Below are positions 37,985-48,703 of a stretch of 64,000 bases of DNA, in pieces (positions within the stretch are counted from its first letter, which is position 1; each line of letters opens with the position of its first letter). The DNA lies in contig NC_084807.1 in assembly GCF_963583255.1 (NCBI RefSeq), forward strand, positions 28,718,381 through 28,782,380, written 5' to 3'. The notes below the pieces were generated by a model that did not search any database, was not told the DNA's origin, and saw only the letters and a list, made by a program, of their open reading frames with translations. The stretch is from Pyrus communis (taxonomy: Eukaryota > Streptophyta > Magnoliopsida > Rosales > Rosaceae). The position numbers were made by a program, and so were the translations under genes.

Positions 37985-38873
37985 TTTTTGTTAAGTTTAG
38001 GCCTTTTCTTAAAATTTAAATAAAAAGAAATATCTTTCCGGTATTGGTTAGTTTTGATCTTGATATTATCTGGGTTTGGTGTTAGTGGGGATGGCGGTGT
38101 CGCGCAAAGTTAGCTGTTCGTGGCTCACCGGAAAACCCCCTGATTGGGCTTTATTAGGAGGTAATTCATAATGTAGTAGATTTTCCTCAATGCAAAGGTC
38201 CCAATCCTAATGACTTTATATTTGATATTTAATCCTTGGTTTAGTGTTAAATTCTATATTTTTAGTTTACTTTGTGTTTTCTTTTCTGTTTTTGCAGCTC
38301 ATCATCCAAGTATAAATGCTGTTGTGGAGCTACTTAAAGAAGGTCCCTTTTCGGTTATTAAAACTCAATGTTACCTGCTTTCATTTCCAGTTTTTCAGTC
38401 TTCTATTTGTTTGCTTGCTGCAATTATTTAACTTATGTTGCTATAATATTTGTTTCCTTCTGTTTTGTCCTCTGCATTAACTACCATTTGGATCATGTAA
38501 ATGACAACTTTCATGTATATTTCGAATAATGAGCAGTTTATTGCTTTTAATCTTTTGATCACTGTATATCTTGCTAATTTACCTTATCAAACAACGTACA
38601 TGTAAACATTGATATATAAAACTTATTTATAAGTTAATAGTATGGTTTCTTTACTTTTGAGTTTGGTTGAACAACAGCATTTTCTACTTTCTAGAGTTCA
38701 TCCTGTTTATTTTAGCCCATGCCAACTCACTCCACTTTGTTCGAAGCTCTTCAATTTTTTCGCACAAATTGTTCAAAAATTCCTGTTCTCAAACATCTTA
38801 GATCCCTCACTCACCCTTCTGGCATCGACGCCCCAAAGGTATATTTCTCTCATTGCTTTCAGAATTCAGTATA

Positions 38874-38925
38874 TATATAAATATATATATATGTATATAT
38901 ATAAATTATATATATATATATATGC
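38874..38925. repeat. (AT)n-rich microsatellite
   Basis: Compound TATA repeat directly upstream of the Cassandra element. The ORFs through it encode alternating Ile/Tyr and are artefacts. Confidence 0.85.
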
Positions 38926-38938
38926 TGACAAGTATGAA

Positions 38939-39577
38939 TGTGACATCCCACATCGCCCAGGGGAGTGATCTTTAAATGTATATTCCCATCCCTACTTAGC
39001 ACGAGGCCCTTTGGGAGCTCACTGGCTTCGGGTTCCGTAGGAACTCCGAAGTTAAGCGAGAAGGGGGCTAGAGCAATCCCATGATGGGTGACCCACTGGG
39101 AAGTTGCTCGTGAGTTCCCAAAAAAAAAAACCGTGAGGGAATGGTAAGCCCAAAGCGGACAATATCGTGCTACGGTGGTGGAGCGGGCCCGGGAAGTGAT
39201 CCTCCACGGGCAGGGATGCGACAATTTGGTATCAGAGCCTAACCCTGGTCGTGGTGTGCCGACGAGGACGTCTAGCCCCTAAGGGGGGTGGATTGTGACA
39301 TCCCACATCGCCCAGGGGTGTGATCCTTAAATGTATATTCCCATCCTTACCTAGTACGAGGCCTTTTGGGAGCTCACTGGCTTCGGGTTCCGTGGGAACT
39401 CCGAAGTTAAGCGAGAAGGGGGCTAGAGCAATCCCATGATGGGTGACCCACTGGGAAGTTGCTCGTGAGTTCCCAAAAACAAAACCGTGAGGGAATGGTA
39501 AGCCCAAAGCGGACAATATCGTGCTACGGTTGTGGAGCGGACCCGGGAAGTGATCCGCCCCGAGCCGGGATGTGACA
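38939..39577 (+). mobile_element. Cassandra TRIM retrotransposon, complete
   Basis: Two near-identical LTRs, 38,939-39,223 (285 bp) and 39,294-39,577 (284 bp), begin TGTGACATCCCACATCG and end (G/T)TGACA or GCGACA. Each carries a 5S rRNA-like domain (AACTCCGAAGTTAAGCG, then GATGGGTGACC.ACTGGGAAGT), about 39,000-39,120 and 39,355-39,475. Between them is only 70 bp: primer-binding site TGGTATCAGAGCC (39,227-39,239, initiator Met tRNA) and polypurine tract AAGGGGGGTGGA (39,281-39,292). Flanks ATGAA and AAGAA match at 4 of 5 bases. Cassandra elements are non-coding TRIMs whose LTRs carry pol III 5S promoter motifs; mobilisation needs proteins from other elements. LTR similarity suggests a fairly recent insertion. 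Confidence 0.93.
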
Positions 39578-40106
39578 AAGAAGACATTCACATATGGTAG
39601 AACTAAAAGGACGGTGATAGATTGTAAGGTGATTGAGGTTTGTGCAGGCAATTACTATAAATACAAATGGATGGTGCTCACAAATTACTGAAACTTCAAG
39701 GAAAAAAAGAAGACCAGATCCCAATTCACTTCAATCGTCAAACATCTTGATCCGTTCCAGCTTTTTCTCTTCCTTGGTATGCATTATTCCTCCCTCTCCT
39801 TTTATTTTTTTTCGTTTAATTATTTATGAGATGTGGGAAGCTGAATTTCCGTAATTATAGTGTTGTTGGAACCTTAATTTGGGATGCATATAAGCCAAAA
39901 GTCTTACATATTTGGGTGATTTTCTCCTTTTTCGTTTAATTGATATGCATGATCTGGCGAAAGCTGGAAAGACCTGACATGGATAATGTCACCACCATCT
40001 TCAAGCACCTTGATTAGAATGGTTATTCATCTCTCCGATTTATTCTTATTTATTCTCTCCAACCTTTTGTCTAATTTTATTTTTCATTTTTTGTGATTTA
40101 CTGCAG

Positions 40107-40179
40107 GAGTTAGAATGAGCTTTTCATATAACATGGATGATGAGTACAAGAAACTCATCCAGAGAATAAATCCACCAAG
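40107..40179 (+). pseudogene. Captured first coding exon of an ACT-domain repeat (ACR) gene
   Basis: Flanked by an acceptor (TTTACTGCAG) and a donor (AAG|GTATATG), this exon opens at ATG 40,115 and encodes 21 codons ending MDDEYKKLIQRINPPR. That matches the N terminus of plant ACR proteins as I remember it (MDDEY.KLI.RMNPPRV). The upstream segment 39,690-39,778, ending in a donor-like TTG|GTATG, could be its 5' UTR exon. No ACT-domain exons follow in recognisable form. It lies in Helitron H1, so it is best read as a captured gene fragment. Confidence 0.7.
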
Positions 40180-43107
40180 GTATATGCAAAAATCATACAT
40201 TGGGTTCATCTAGAAGTATGAATTTTCTTTTGGGAATACAACTTTGATGCAATAATTTATGTCATGTTTGTAAGATATCGTATGGATTTTTTTACCTACA
40301 TGGTGGTCAACGGTTGATGTCATTTTGGAGAACTGAGATCAGCATACAGCATAGCATCAGTATATTTTTCACAAGCAGATGTTGAAATTGTACACATCAC
40401 ATTAGGCAAATTTCAATCGTTTTTGCTTCCATTTCAGTGCTTTTCTAATTTATATTTCATGCTGAAGTTTGATTGAACTTTATTTGCGTATTTGATTATA
40501 GGATTTCTCAAGTTGGATTACCACTTGGGTAATCAGGAAAAAATGGATTTGGTCTCTGGTTACAAGGTGACTTCACCTCTCTTTCTCCAAAACTCAATTT
40601 TGAAGTTACTGTGCATATTCTTACAATGAAATTTATTGCAAAATAATGTAAATTTTTCCTTTTTTAGAAACAGCTCGAGTTAGGAGCAAGTCTGGTGAAT
40701 ACCTAAGAGCAAGACTCACGATAAACTTTTTCTCTTCAGGTTACTATTCCATCTTTTTCTTGCAAGTCTAATAATGTTGAGAAGAATGTTTAATTTAGTT
40801 TATCTTTCATGTAATTACAAATTTGATAAATCTTTTTTCCTGCTTTTTTAATCTCATTTTATTTCTTTTGTCCCACAAGATTATTCATAGTCGTCAATAG
40901 TCCAAATGAACACCTAACAACAAGTCTCACGACAAACTTTTTCTTACCATTACTTCTTTTTGTTACACGTCTAATAATGTTGAGAAAAATGTTTAATTTA
41001 GTTTAAATCTTCTTATTTTGATGATTCGCTTTTCCACTACTTTCTCAAACTTGGAGTTGGTTTGATAGTATTTGGGTTTTAAACATTCATATAAAAGTAC
41101 CTCATTATAGTCATGGAGTCATTGATCTATTAATTCTTATTCTGTTAAGAGTTTAGTACTAAAAGTTAGGAGTTTATTCCATTGATCAAGTCATTGATAT
41201 ACTAACTTTTATTCTCTTGAGGGTTGACATTAACTCTTCTCATCTTTGGTGCAGTTATCCACTTACAAGAAACATTTTCCATGACTCCCCCTAGTGTCAG
41301 AATAAGTTAAAGGTAAGGTTCACCAAATCATACTATTTTCGTTGCTATTTATTTCCTTGCTAAACACGATGAAGCGAATTCTCTTCATTTTCATTCTTGC
41401 ATGTAAATTTGCAAGTCAGTTTATGGTAAATAATACTCAATTTTCGTTGTCTTCGATTCCACTGAGTTGCAGTTTTATCATCTATATGTAAAACCCATTT
41501 AGACTCTCAATTTTTGTGTGGTAAAAATTAAACTGAAGCATTATGTACATCCAAGATTGAAGGAGAAATTCAAGTTAAATTAAATGGACACCCAATACTA
41601 GAGGTGTTGTTGGCAAAGTTGTAACCATGTCAGTAATCGATTTTATACATAGAGTGAAATGCAAGACTAACCCAATAGGTATCATAAAATAATGTGGAAC
41701 TACTTCTTTCTCTCTCAGTACTCAAGAAATTCCTCACTTGGCCAAAAATGATTATCCCCCATGATCAACTTACCATGTTTGAATATTTTGTTCGTTCAAT
41801 TTCAACTGTATTTCTTTTTAATATGAGAATATCTTAGTAACTTATCCTTTTTTTCTCTCCTCTAGGGGTACAATAGTTCCATCTGATGATGGACGCTATT
41901 TTTCAAAGGATGTTGTGGAATTTCAAGATTAAAAACCGCTTGCTTTCGACTTTTTGAACAAATTACCTTCGTAAGGTATCAAAACAATAAATTTTTTATA
42001 GCAAATAAAATTCTTTTCTTTGTTATGGTAATTTTGTTAGATTAGTCAATGTTACACCGATACTAACTCAAGTTTATACATTGCTAGAACGTTAATTTGT
42101 AATCTCGTAGCAACGCGGGCATTACTATCTAGCTTTTATATACTAAAACCGGGTGGATGGCTACTGTTCATTAACCGTGCTCCACCGGTTTTGTCCCTCG
42201 CTTGCTGAGCAATTTTTTACCCTTTTTCTGTAATTATGCAGTGAGTTGACTATTTTGCCCTTTCTTCTTTCTGGTGCCGCTCTACATCATCTGCGGTTCT
42301 TTGCTTCTCAAAACCCACGCACATTTTTTAATTATTTTTTCCCTAGAACAATTATTTTTATAATTTTTTTCCTCAAAGTAGGTGAAATGGCACAATAAAC
42401 AATAACACTTTATACCTTTGTGGCACAACAAACAGTAAAAACTTATAAAAGACAAAAACAAAATATTAAAAAAATGTGATAAAAATGCGGGTGGCCAGAG
42501 AAAAAATATTAAAACAAAGTGAGTTGGCGCAACAAACAATAAAAATTTATGTCATTGCTCTTCTTTCCCGACTTTTCGTTGTTGGTTGTGTTGTAGATAA
42601 AGTAGTCATCAACTGGTTCTTTCCCGGCTTTTCAACGTGTTAAAGCCTCATTCTGTTGTAGATAAAGTAGTCATCAACTGATAAAAAAGCTACTGTTCAT
42701 TAACGGTTCCTATCCGGTTTTGTCCCTCATTCTCTTCATCGTTTTTCAGTTTGGTGAGATTGTACGGTGAATTGCAGGATTGGCCACTTCTGCCTGGAAG
42801 GAGGCTTCAGAAGTTCTGAAACCTTACTTTTTCTTCCATGCTTCCATTTGTCAGGATTTCTATTTGCTTCCAGTGGCTTCCAATTGCTTCCATTTGCTTC
42901 ATCTCTCCTGGAATGATTAAAAAAAAAAAAGAAAAAAAAAAAAACCTGCGTTCATCCAACCCTAGAATTGTGTATCTCTGTGAAGCTAGATTTGTACACG
43001 TTTTTTCTGTTGTTTTGCAAGGAACCAGAGCCTTTCCATGCTCGAGCTCCACAGGTATGGCACCACTCTTTTACATGTTTTTGCTTTGATTCGAGTTTTT
43101 TTCCAAG

Positions 43108-43239
43108 GCCGACGTGGCGATTCTCTGCGAGGATTGCAATGGGAGAGGGTGGCTGCTCTGTGATTTTTGCAAAGGGCAGAAAACAAATGTGAAATCCGAG
43201 ACCAATCGAATCTACGGCCGATGCCCATCTTGCGGAACT
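43108..43239 (+). pseudogene. Captured exon of a DnaJ-type zinc-finger (BSD2-like) protein
   Basis: A 132 nt exon between acceptor TTTTCCAAG and donor ACT|GTGAGT reads ADVAILCEDCNGRGWLLCD, then FCKGQKTNVKSETNRIYG and CPSCGT. The CEDCNGRG and CDFCKG knuckles and CPSC are the Cys-rich repeats of DnaJ-like zinc-finger proteins related to plastid BSD2. The exon is open. Only this part of the gene is present; the usual following Cys pair (CSKC) is missing. A small exon-like piece upstream (about 43,020-43,053) may come from the same donor. It is a captured fragment in Helitron H2, probably without function. Confidence 0.75.
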
Positions 43240-43379
43240 GTGAGTTTTGAACTCCTCGTCACAAGAGAAAGCCCAATGACTTTTTGTTTCAGAGGTTTGA
43301 TTTTTATGGAATTTGAAGTGGAAGAATTGGTGCTTAATTTTTAGGTTTTTTTTTATAAACATAAATTAATGTGTTATAG

Positions 43380-43690
43380 GCTATTTCCGAATAATGAAGG
43401 ACGAGCTTTATTTGGAAGTAGAAGTCAAGGTAATTGTTTGCTCCCAATCCTCATCCTCTCTTCAGGTTTTTTCTTTTTAAAGTAATTTTTCCACCCCTTA
43501 AGTTTGTAGGTTGATCCTGTTGTTTCATTTTGTGAAACAGCCTTTGTCAATCAAATGCTTTGCTGAAACATCCAATAAGAAGAATAAAATAACTATGGTA
43601 AGGAGCAACCTAATTTCAGAAATCTTTTGTGGATTGCAGGGCCATTGGAGAGAGGACTTGCTGAGGACATTGAGAATGTATATAAGCTAC
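43380..43690 (+). pseudogene. Captured exons of U5 snRNP GTPase (SNU114/EFTUD2 type)
   Basis: Exon 43,380-43,429 ends IMKDELYLEVEVK|GTAATT. Exon 43,510-43,597 starts VDPVVSFCET, has a small indel, then reads KCFAETSNKKNKITM|GTAAGG. Next, 43,643-43,678 reads PLERGLAEDIEN. In order these match the EF-2-like spliceosomal GTPase Snu114/EFTUD2 (remembered motif IMKD..ELYSEVEVK.DPVVSFCET, KCFAET.NKKNKITM, PLERGLAEDIEN), with exon order and intron positions kept. The indel and lost residues make it non-functional. It was captured by Helitron H2 as genomic DNA, because introns are retained. Confidence 0.8.
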
Positions 43691-44194
43691 AGTGTTCGTT
43701 TCTGCAATGCAGGTTGAGTATGATTTCCTAGATTTGATTTGTGCCTTCCATCGTGTTAAGTCGGTTAAATGTACTATTTGGATTTTGGGGTTGAATAATG
43801 CCATCTGAATCTCGGGTTTAAAATTTTTGTAGCCTTGAGTTGAACTTGATCCAGAGCTAATGCAAATGGCTTTTTATTATTCCTATATATAAATTATGAC
43901 TGTTGAATTTTTTTTTTCATTTATTGATATCATAGTTTGTCATTGTCTGTCCGATTCATTCATGTAAAGTATTACTGCTAACACGATGGAAAATGAGCTC
44001 TTATCGGATATTCTATGTTCAAGTAATTATACAATGTCTTTTCTGGAAGTTACATAAACTTAGACAGCTTTGTAAAAATATTTGCTCCATTTTCTACTTA
44101 ATGTTTATCTTAGTCTGTGGTTATTTGTATGTTAAAAATATGGTCGATGGTTATATTTTTACTCCCGCAACTATGTGCGGATAAAATTTACCAG

Positions 44195-44787
44195 TCATAA
44201 ATGCTAAAACTCAGTTTTCCCTATAACACTGTTCATCACAGTGTACGGACGGAAATGCCCCTGGTTTTTTCTTTGATTTGCCATTTTGCTGCCTGTTTTT
44301 CTTCACTTTACCCATTTATGTTTGATTTTGTCTCTTGCAAGCTTTTGCTTCTCTCTGTTTTCGTCTCGCTTTCTCCGTGCTTGATTCCGAGTTCGATCCT
44401 CTGTTTTTTTGGGGTAAAAAATTAGGTTACATCGTTTTATCCTGATTTTGCAATCGTCGGGGAAAAAATTTCACGGTCTTGGTCTCTGTTATCATTTCAC
44501 GGGCTTTTTGGCGAATTTTTGTCGCTTTAGCGGCAGAGCGGTTTGAGATTATTGTCCAAGAAGTCGAATTCGAGTCAGGTATGTTCTGAAACAGCTGTAT
44601 GTAAGTTTGTGTTTCTGATTTCTGTTGTTTGGAGGAAACCCTAGCAATTTCGTTTTGTGGTGAGTTGTGTTGTTCCTTTTTACAATTTCTGTCTTCTATC
44701 ATTTTCTATTATGTAATTAAAATGTCATGTCCTACTGAAAAAATGATATCACCGTTGATGACCCGCAACATCGGGCATCAGTGCTAG
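44195..44787 (+). mobile_element. Helitron H3, short non-autonomous copy
   Basis: Begins TCATAAATGCTAAAACTCAG directly after H2. Ends with hairpin CCCGCAACATCGGG (44,762-44,775) and CTAG at 44,784-44,787. The 593 bp interior resembles a host promoter/5' UTR (TTTTCGTCTCGCTTTCTCCG) with donor-like ends. No protein is assigned. Confidence 0.6.
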
Positions 44788-45854
44788 TTATATCTATTGC
44801 GTTGATCAATCTGTTATGATATCATAATCATACTTATATTTTGAGAGAGCAGATTACGAACAAGATATTTGGTTTATCATTTTTGAGTGTTGCAAAAATA
44901 GAGGAAATAAAACATTCTACCATAAATAGGTACATCAATTAAGATATTTGGTTTATATCATTTATGATTTTTTTTTTAGCAATTTAACAATATTTTAGTG
45001 GCCCTTACCACTACAATTTAATTGATGATTTTGCAGCAAAAAACATGAAGAATTATCTCTAAGTGAAACTTCAATGTACTTTTTGAAGGTTTTAGTTTCT
45101 TAAGATTGAATTGATTGTTAGTGATGGTTTTTTCTTTTTTTTTTTTCAAAGCTTTCTTTACTTATTATGTAATGATATTTGAAAATTAGCATGAATATTA
45201 AAGTTTGTTTCACTTTTAGTTATTGCTTTCTAGCATATTGTAAAAAAATAAATTTGGAGGACTATCTCAAGAAGACTCCCTTTATAAATAACTTACGAAA
45301 TTGTAGTTTTCTTTAAATTTACAAACAAAAGAAAGAAGCATTCCAGATTCTTAAATCTAAATTGGCTGCTGATCCTGAAAAAGTGGGTAGTGCTGTCTTA
45401 TGTACTGTCTATTTGCACTTTATTTGTACAATCTTTTTAATAGAGGTAGGATCTACGAATACATATGAGTTTGAGATAGTACAAATAATTGAACAAATAG
45501 ATAATAAGTAAAACTAATGAAAATGGTTTAAAAGGAAGGAAAATGCACGACAGATGCTGAGCTTATAAAACTAAAGGTATTCTAAACTCCATCTTAAATC
45601 TTTTTATATGATGTCTATTAACTAATATGCCTGAAGAATGCTTTCATTGTTTTATTTGTCTTTAACTAATAACAGTTCTTCCAGGTTTTTTATATTATAT
45701 TAACATTAGTCTTTTTCATTAAAGTTCAAGCCATTTTTAATAAATAAAATTATTAGAATTTTTTTTTTTTTGGTTAAGATTCAAAGTTTTGAAATCTTTT
45801 TTATTAATATTCCATACAAAACATTATAATGAAATGACAAGCGAAACAACTTAC
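44788..45854. other. No named gene; one exon-like scrap
   Basis: AT-rich sequence between Helitron H3 and the last exon of CNGC D. About 45,328-45,400 reads KEAFQILKSKLAADPEKVGS after a possible acceptor (ACAAAAG). It looks like a coding exon, but I do not recognise the family. Confidence 0.35.
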
Positions 45855-46699
45855 GTGACTGGCAAGCACATAGAGAACGAAATTGAATAGAACTTTAACC
45901 CAAATTCCAACAGTATGTTGAAGTTCTTTGGATAACTGGTGAATTTGATATATCCTTGGTAGATAATGACCAAGAATGAAGATATTCATAAACTTTCTAT
46001 GTTCCACGTATCCAACACCTCTTATATGGTAAAAAGTAAATACTATTAGCAGCTAGAGAAGAGAAATAAAAAGGAGTTAGAATTTCCCTAATTACATCTA
46101 GCTGGTTGAGAATAGCTGCACAAAAAAAATTAGAGTTGAGTTTCCCTTACTTGTGGGACGGGAAGAAGAGCTAGAAAATCATTTATGATGGAGAAATTGA
46201 ACACTGAATTTCCTACCCAAATTTCTGGTATTTGGTTCTCCCAAAAAAAAAAATTCTGGTATTTGCAGCCACATTAGCCCTCAACCTTTTTTTGCATTAA
46301 AAAATTAACACTGATGTAAACTTTAACTATAGAAGGCACAACGAAAATGATATCAGTGAGTGATCGCAGCACAAGAACAGTAGTTCTCAGCCTTTTGTCC
46401 ATTTGAAAGCACTTGTTATCTTGATCAATGCTTAAAATGTACAAGAACAGAGGATCTAGTAAGACGGCAAACACACATGACACTACAAATATCGTACTCC
46501 ACATGGGAAGTAATTTCCCCTTTTCGTCACACATTCCCTCTAGTAGGGCATATAATGCCATTGTAATCGCTGATTTGCGATGTCCTGCAACATATCTTGA
46601 AACGACACAAAAAGAACAAATTGCACCCATCAGAATCATGAAGAAACATAAAAAGATCCGGTAGGATGTTGTTATGAGCTTTCTTTACTGTGAAGCATA

Positions 46700-47180
46700 C
46701 ATAAGGCAGAGGGGGCGTTGAGGGGGAGCGAAAGGTGCAATCGCACAGGACCTCAAATTTGAAGGGCCCCCAAAAAATTTTGCCATCTAAATTTATATAT
46801 AATAATGCTACTATATGTAGTAAAAAAAATTGCTTTTATAAGCATAAAATCTAATTGTGCACTCCTTATAAGTGTAAATATTTTTCTAAATTTATAAATT
46901 TGGAGTGCATAATGAGATATTTGAAGTGCCGATATAACAATACCCTAAAAAACGATTTTTTTTCCTCCAATTTATTACATAATAATGTTATATATTCAAG
47001 TGAAACTTTGAAGTTAGTGTTTTTTAAGCTTTTTTTTTTTTTTTTCCTTATTTGGTTGTTTAAGTTTGAAGTGCTTTTGATTATTTAGTGAAAGCTATGC
47101 TTGTAAGTCTTTTTACTTGTTATTGAATGATATTTGTAAATCTACAATCAGTAAGTCCTAAAGTTTGTTTTGGAACTATA
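46700..47180. repeat. Possible non-coding transposon flank in intron 1 of CNGC D
   Basis: Starts with a G-rich GGGGGCGTTGAGGGGGAGCG and the GCAATCGCACAGGACCTCAA motif, of a kind I associate with ends of decayed hAT-like elements. It borders a gag remnant with GGCCCTTTTATAAATTTTGT. No clean inverted ends or target duplication are seen. Confidence 0.35.
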
Positions 47181-47806
47181 TTAAGGAGGGGTTGGCCCTT
47201 TTATAAATTTTGTACAGGGTCTCCGAAATCTCAGAGACGGCCTTGACATAAGGGCTGTGTCATGTACAAGGATATGCATATGAGAGTTCATGAGAAAAAA
47301 TAAGCAGACAGACGAAATGCAGAAAACTAAATGGTCGCCATTTGAAAGCGTAAGGTGATATTGAAACACAAATGACTTGCCCCGAAAATAGTTATTGTTG
47401 TAATGGTTACTGCTACTGTGAGAATTGCTTCGATTGTTGTTAAACCGATTATTATGGTCTCCACCAGATGAATTGGAGGATTGATTAGAATAGGGTTGAG
47501 ATGGGGTTGGTGGTCGATGATTGGTAAAAAGAGCCGTATGAAATGAAGTAGAGGAATTAGTGAGATGAGGGTCTTGAGCTTCGAAATCAAGAATACGAGC
47601 GCGAAGATCATTTAACGTGGGGAGAGGTGTGGTCTGGATAATGACAGTGCGAAGCATAAGATATTCAGGGCCAAGTCCATGGAGTATGGGTGTGACTAAG
47701 TACTCCGGATCCACTGGTTTATTGATGGCAGCAAGAGCATCTGCAATTTGCTTGGCATGAAGGAGATATTCATCGAGACATTTACAGGATTGGCTGGGGT
47801 TTACGG
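47181..47806 (-). mobile_element. Copia gag (UBN2-type) fragment
   Basis: Minus strand, about 47,806-47,220: KCLDEYLLHAKQIADALAAI, then a continuous frame VDPEYLVTPILHGLGPEY, TTPLPTLNDLRARILDFEAQ and a long Ser/Asn-rich tail. This is the UBN2 gag signature (a LGPEY motif followed by a LRARLL..E helix). No zinc knuckle, protease or LTR is recognised nearby. It is a truncated insertion within intron 1 of CNGC D, of a different gag type from that at 51.6-53.2 kb. Confidence 0.75.
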
Positions 47807-48162
47807 GAGAGATAACCTAGACTTAGGATGATAACATGTGAATTAATATTTCCTTGTATTGATTCATTTCCCTACAACTTATTAAACTTTTTAGTCTAGA
47901 GATTTGTGGACATGACGGAGATGAGAGAATCTCACTAATTAACACTTAATTGCCCCAACGCAACATATGAGTGAAGGTTGTGCATGGATCATAATGACAA
48001 GTTACACCCATACGATCGATAAAGTATTTTGACCAGCCAAAGCCAGTACAGCTATGAGTCCCAGTGTTTGATACAAAGTTATATTTGAAAAAAAAATATT
48101 GCAGTCTAAATGTAAAGAAGTACTAATCCCTCTGCCTGGTTCTCCACATCTCTGTTGGCCAT

Positions 48163-48235
48163 AACCACTCAATCGAGTTTATGACACTCCGTGATGATCA
48201 GTAATTCAGTTTTCCCTGCTAGCCTGACAGTAAAA

Positions 48236-48285
<50 letters not shown>

Positions 48286-48450
48286 AGCTACATGGAAGCT
48301 CACAGCAATGGTACCTGAATGGCTAAGTTTAGGAGGCTTTCAGTTTATAAGGTGGATCAAGTAGAGAGAGAGAGCGCATTCGAGTGGCAGAAACCGAAGT
48401 TCGGTAGCATTCTCTGCAGCAAATTAGCTGCATGTTTCATGCAGATAGTG
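48163..48450 (-). promoter_or_regulatory. 5' leader of CNGC relic D
   Basis: Matches the leader of relic F (19,424-19,740): GACACTCCGTGATGATCAGT, a GA run (48,252-48,282), GCTACATGGAAGCTCACAGC, ACTTTCAG-like text and GCATTCTCTGCAGCAAAT. Part of it (TGTTTCATGCAGAT) is shared with the right edge of the window (relic G). Confidence 0.55.
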
Positions 48451-48484
48451 TAGTTTTGTGTAATTTACCTTATTTAGTAATATG

Positions 48485-48703
48485 TGTTAACCAACAAAAA
48501 TAGAGAGAGCGAGAGAGAGAGTCGAGAGTTCTAGAGAGAGAAGTAGAAATCTGTAAAACTTATGTGTATTTTCTTAGTCATTAAGCAAGTACATATGTGA
48601 GTATTTATACACACCTCAACCTCCTTAACAAACTAACTGCCTAACTAACATTTTAATCTTCATACAAGTGGCAATATCCTAGCCTTACAATATATCTCTA
48701 TCA
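48485..48703 (-). repeat. 3' LTR of the second Copia family
   Basis: Minus strand starts TGATAGAGATATATTG directly after the polypurine tract TTGCGGGGGGA, has TATAAATA (plus 48,602-48,609) and ends TTGGTTAACA. It is not similar to the LTR at 53,176-53,681. Confidence 0.78.

Larger units (their letters stand above)
35830..42132 (+). mobile_element. Helitron H1, non-autonomous, 6.3 kb
   Basis: Starts immediately after the CTAG of H0 with TATATACTAAAACTCAACCG. Ends with a GC-rich hairpin-like GTAGCAACGCGGGC and CTAG at 42,129-42,132. The same start pattern (ATA..CTAAAAC, then TTTGCCC/TTGTCCC about 50 bp on) occurs at H2 and H3. No Rep/helicase ORF is seen. Contents: a host-like first-exon region (35,870-36,200), a Mutator-like foldback (36,950-37,984), a Cassandra element (38,939-39,577), an ACT-repeat gene first exon (40,107-40,179) and other exon-like scraps (38,297-38,342, AHHPSINAVVELLKEG; 41,878-41,931, VPSDDGRYFSKDVVEF) that I cannot assign. 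Confidence 0.65.
42133..44194 (+). mobile_element. Helitron H2, carrying fragments of two host genes
   Basis: Follows the CTAG of H1 with TTTTATATACTAAAACCGGG. Ends with hairpin CCGCAACTATGTGCGG (44,165-44,180) and, after a 10 nt spacer, CCAG (a changed CTAG) at 44,191-44,194. A second start-like segment (GCTACTGTTCATTAACGG) at about 42,690 suggests a nested or duplicated 5' end. It carries DnaJ-type zinc-finger and SNU114/EFTUD2 exons. No RepHel. Confidence 0.65.
45855..48162 (-). pseudogene. CNGC relic D: exons 1-3 only
   Basis: Exon 1 starts at 48,162 (MANRDVENQAEG). Exon 2 spans about 46,600-46,165 (MWSTIFVVSCVFAVLLDPLF = S1; RSLTDIIFVVPSIV = S2). Near 46,250-46,290 a stop and a poly-A-associated frameshift occur before the terminal INDFLALLPVPQ. 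Exon 3 is 46,052-45,855, open, 66 codons (FMNIFILGHYLPRIYQIH = S4-like; VLFNFVLYVLASH). Exons 4-7 are missing; Helitrons follow on the 3' side. Intron 1 carries a Copia gag remnant. It is divergent from A and B and closer to G. Not functional. Confidence 0.82.

Noticed and set aside
38999..39475. Two possible 5S rRNA genes
   Set aside because: The 5S-like segments lie inside LTRs with primer site and polypurine tract between them; this is a Cassandra retrotransposon, not a 5S gene array.
44427..44702. 91-codon minus-strand ORF
   Set aside because: Spans the promoter-like interior of Helitron H3 with no family signature; the sequence looks like a captured 5' UTR.
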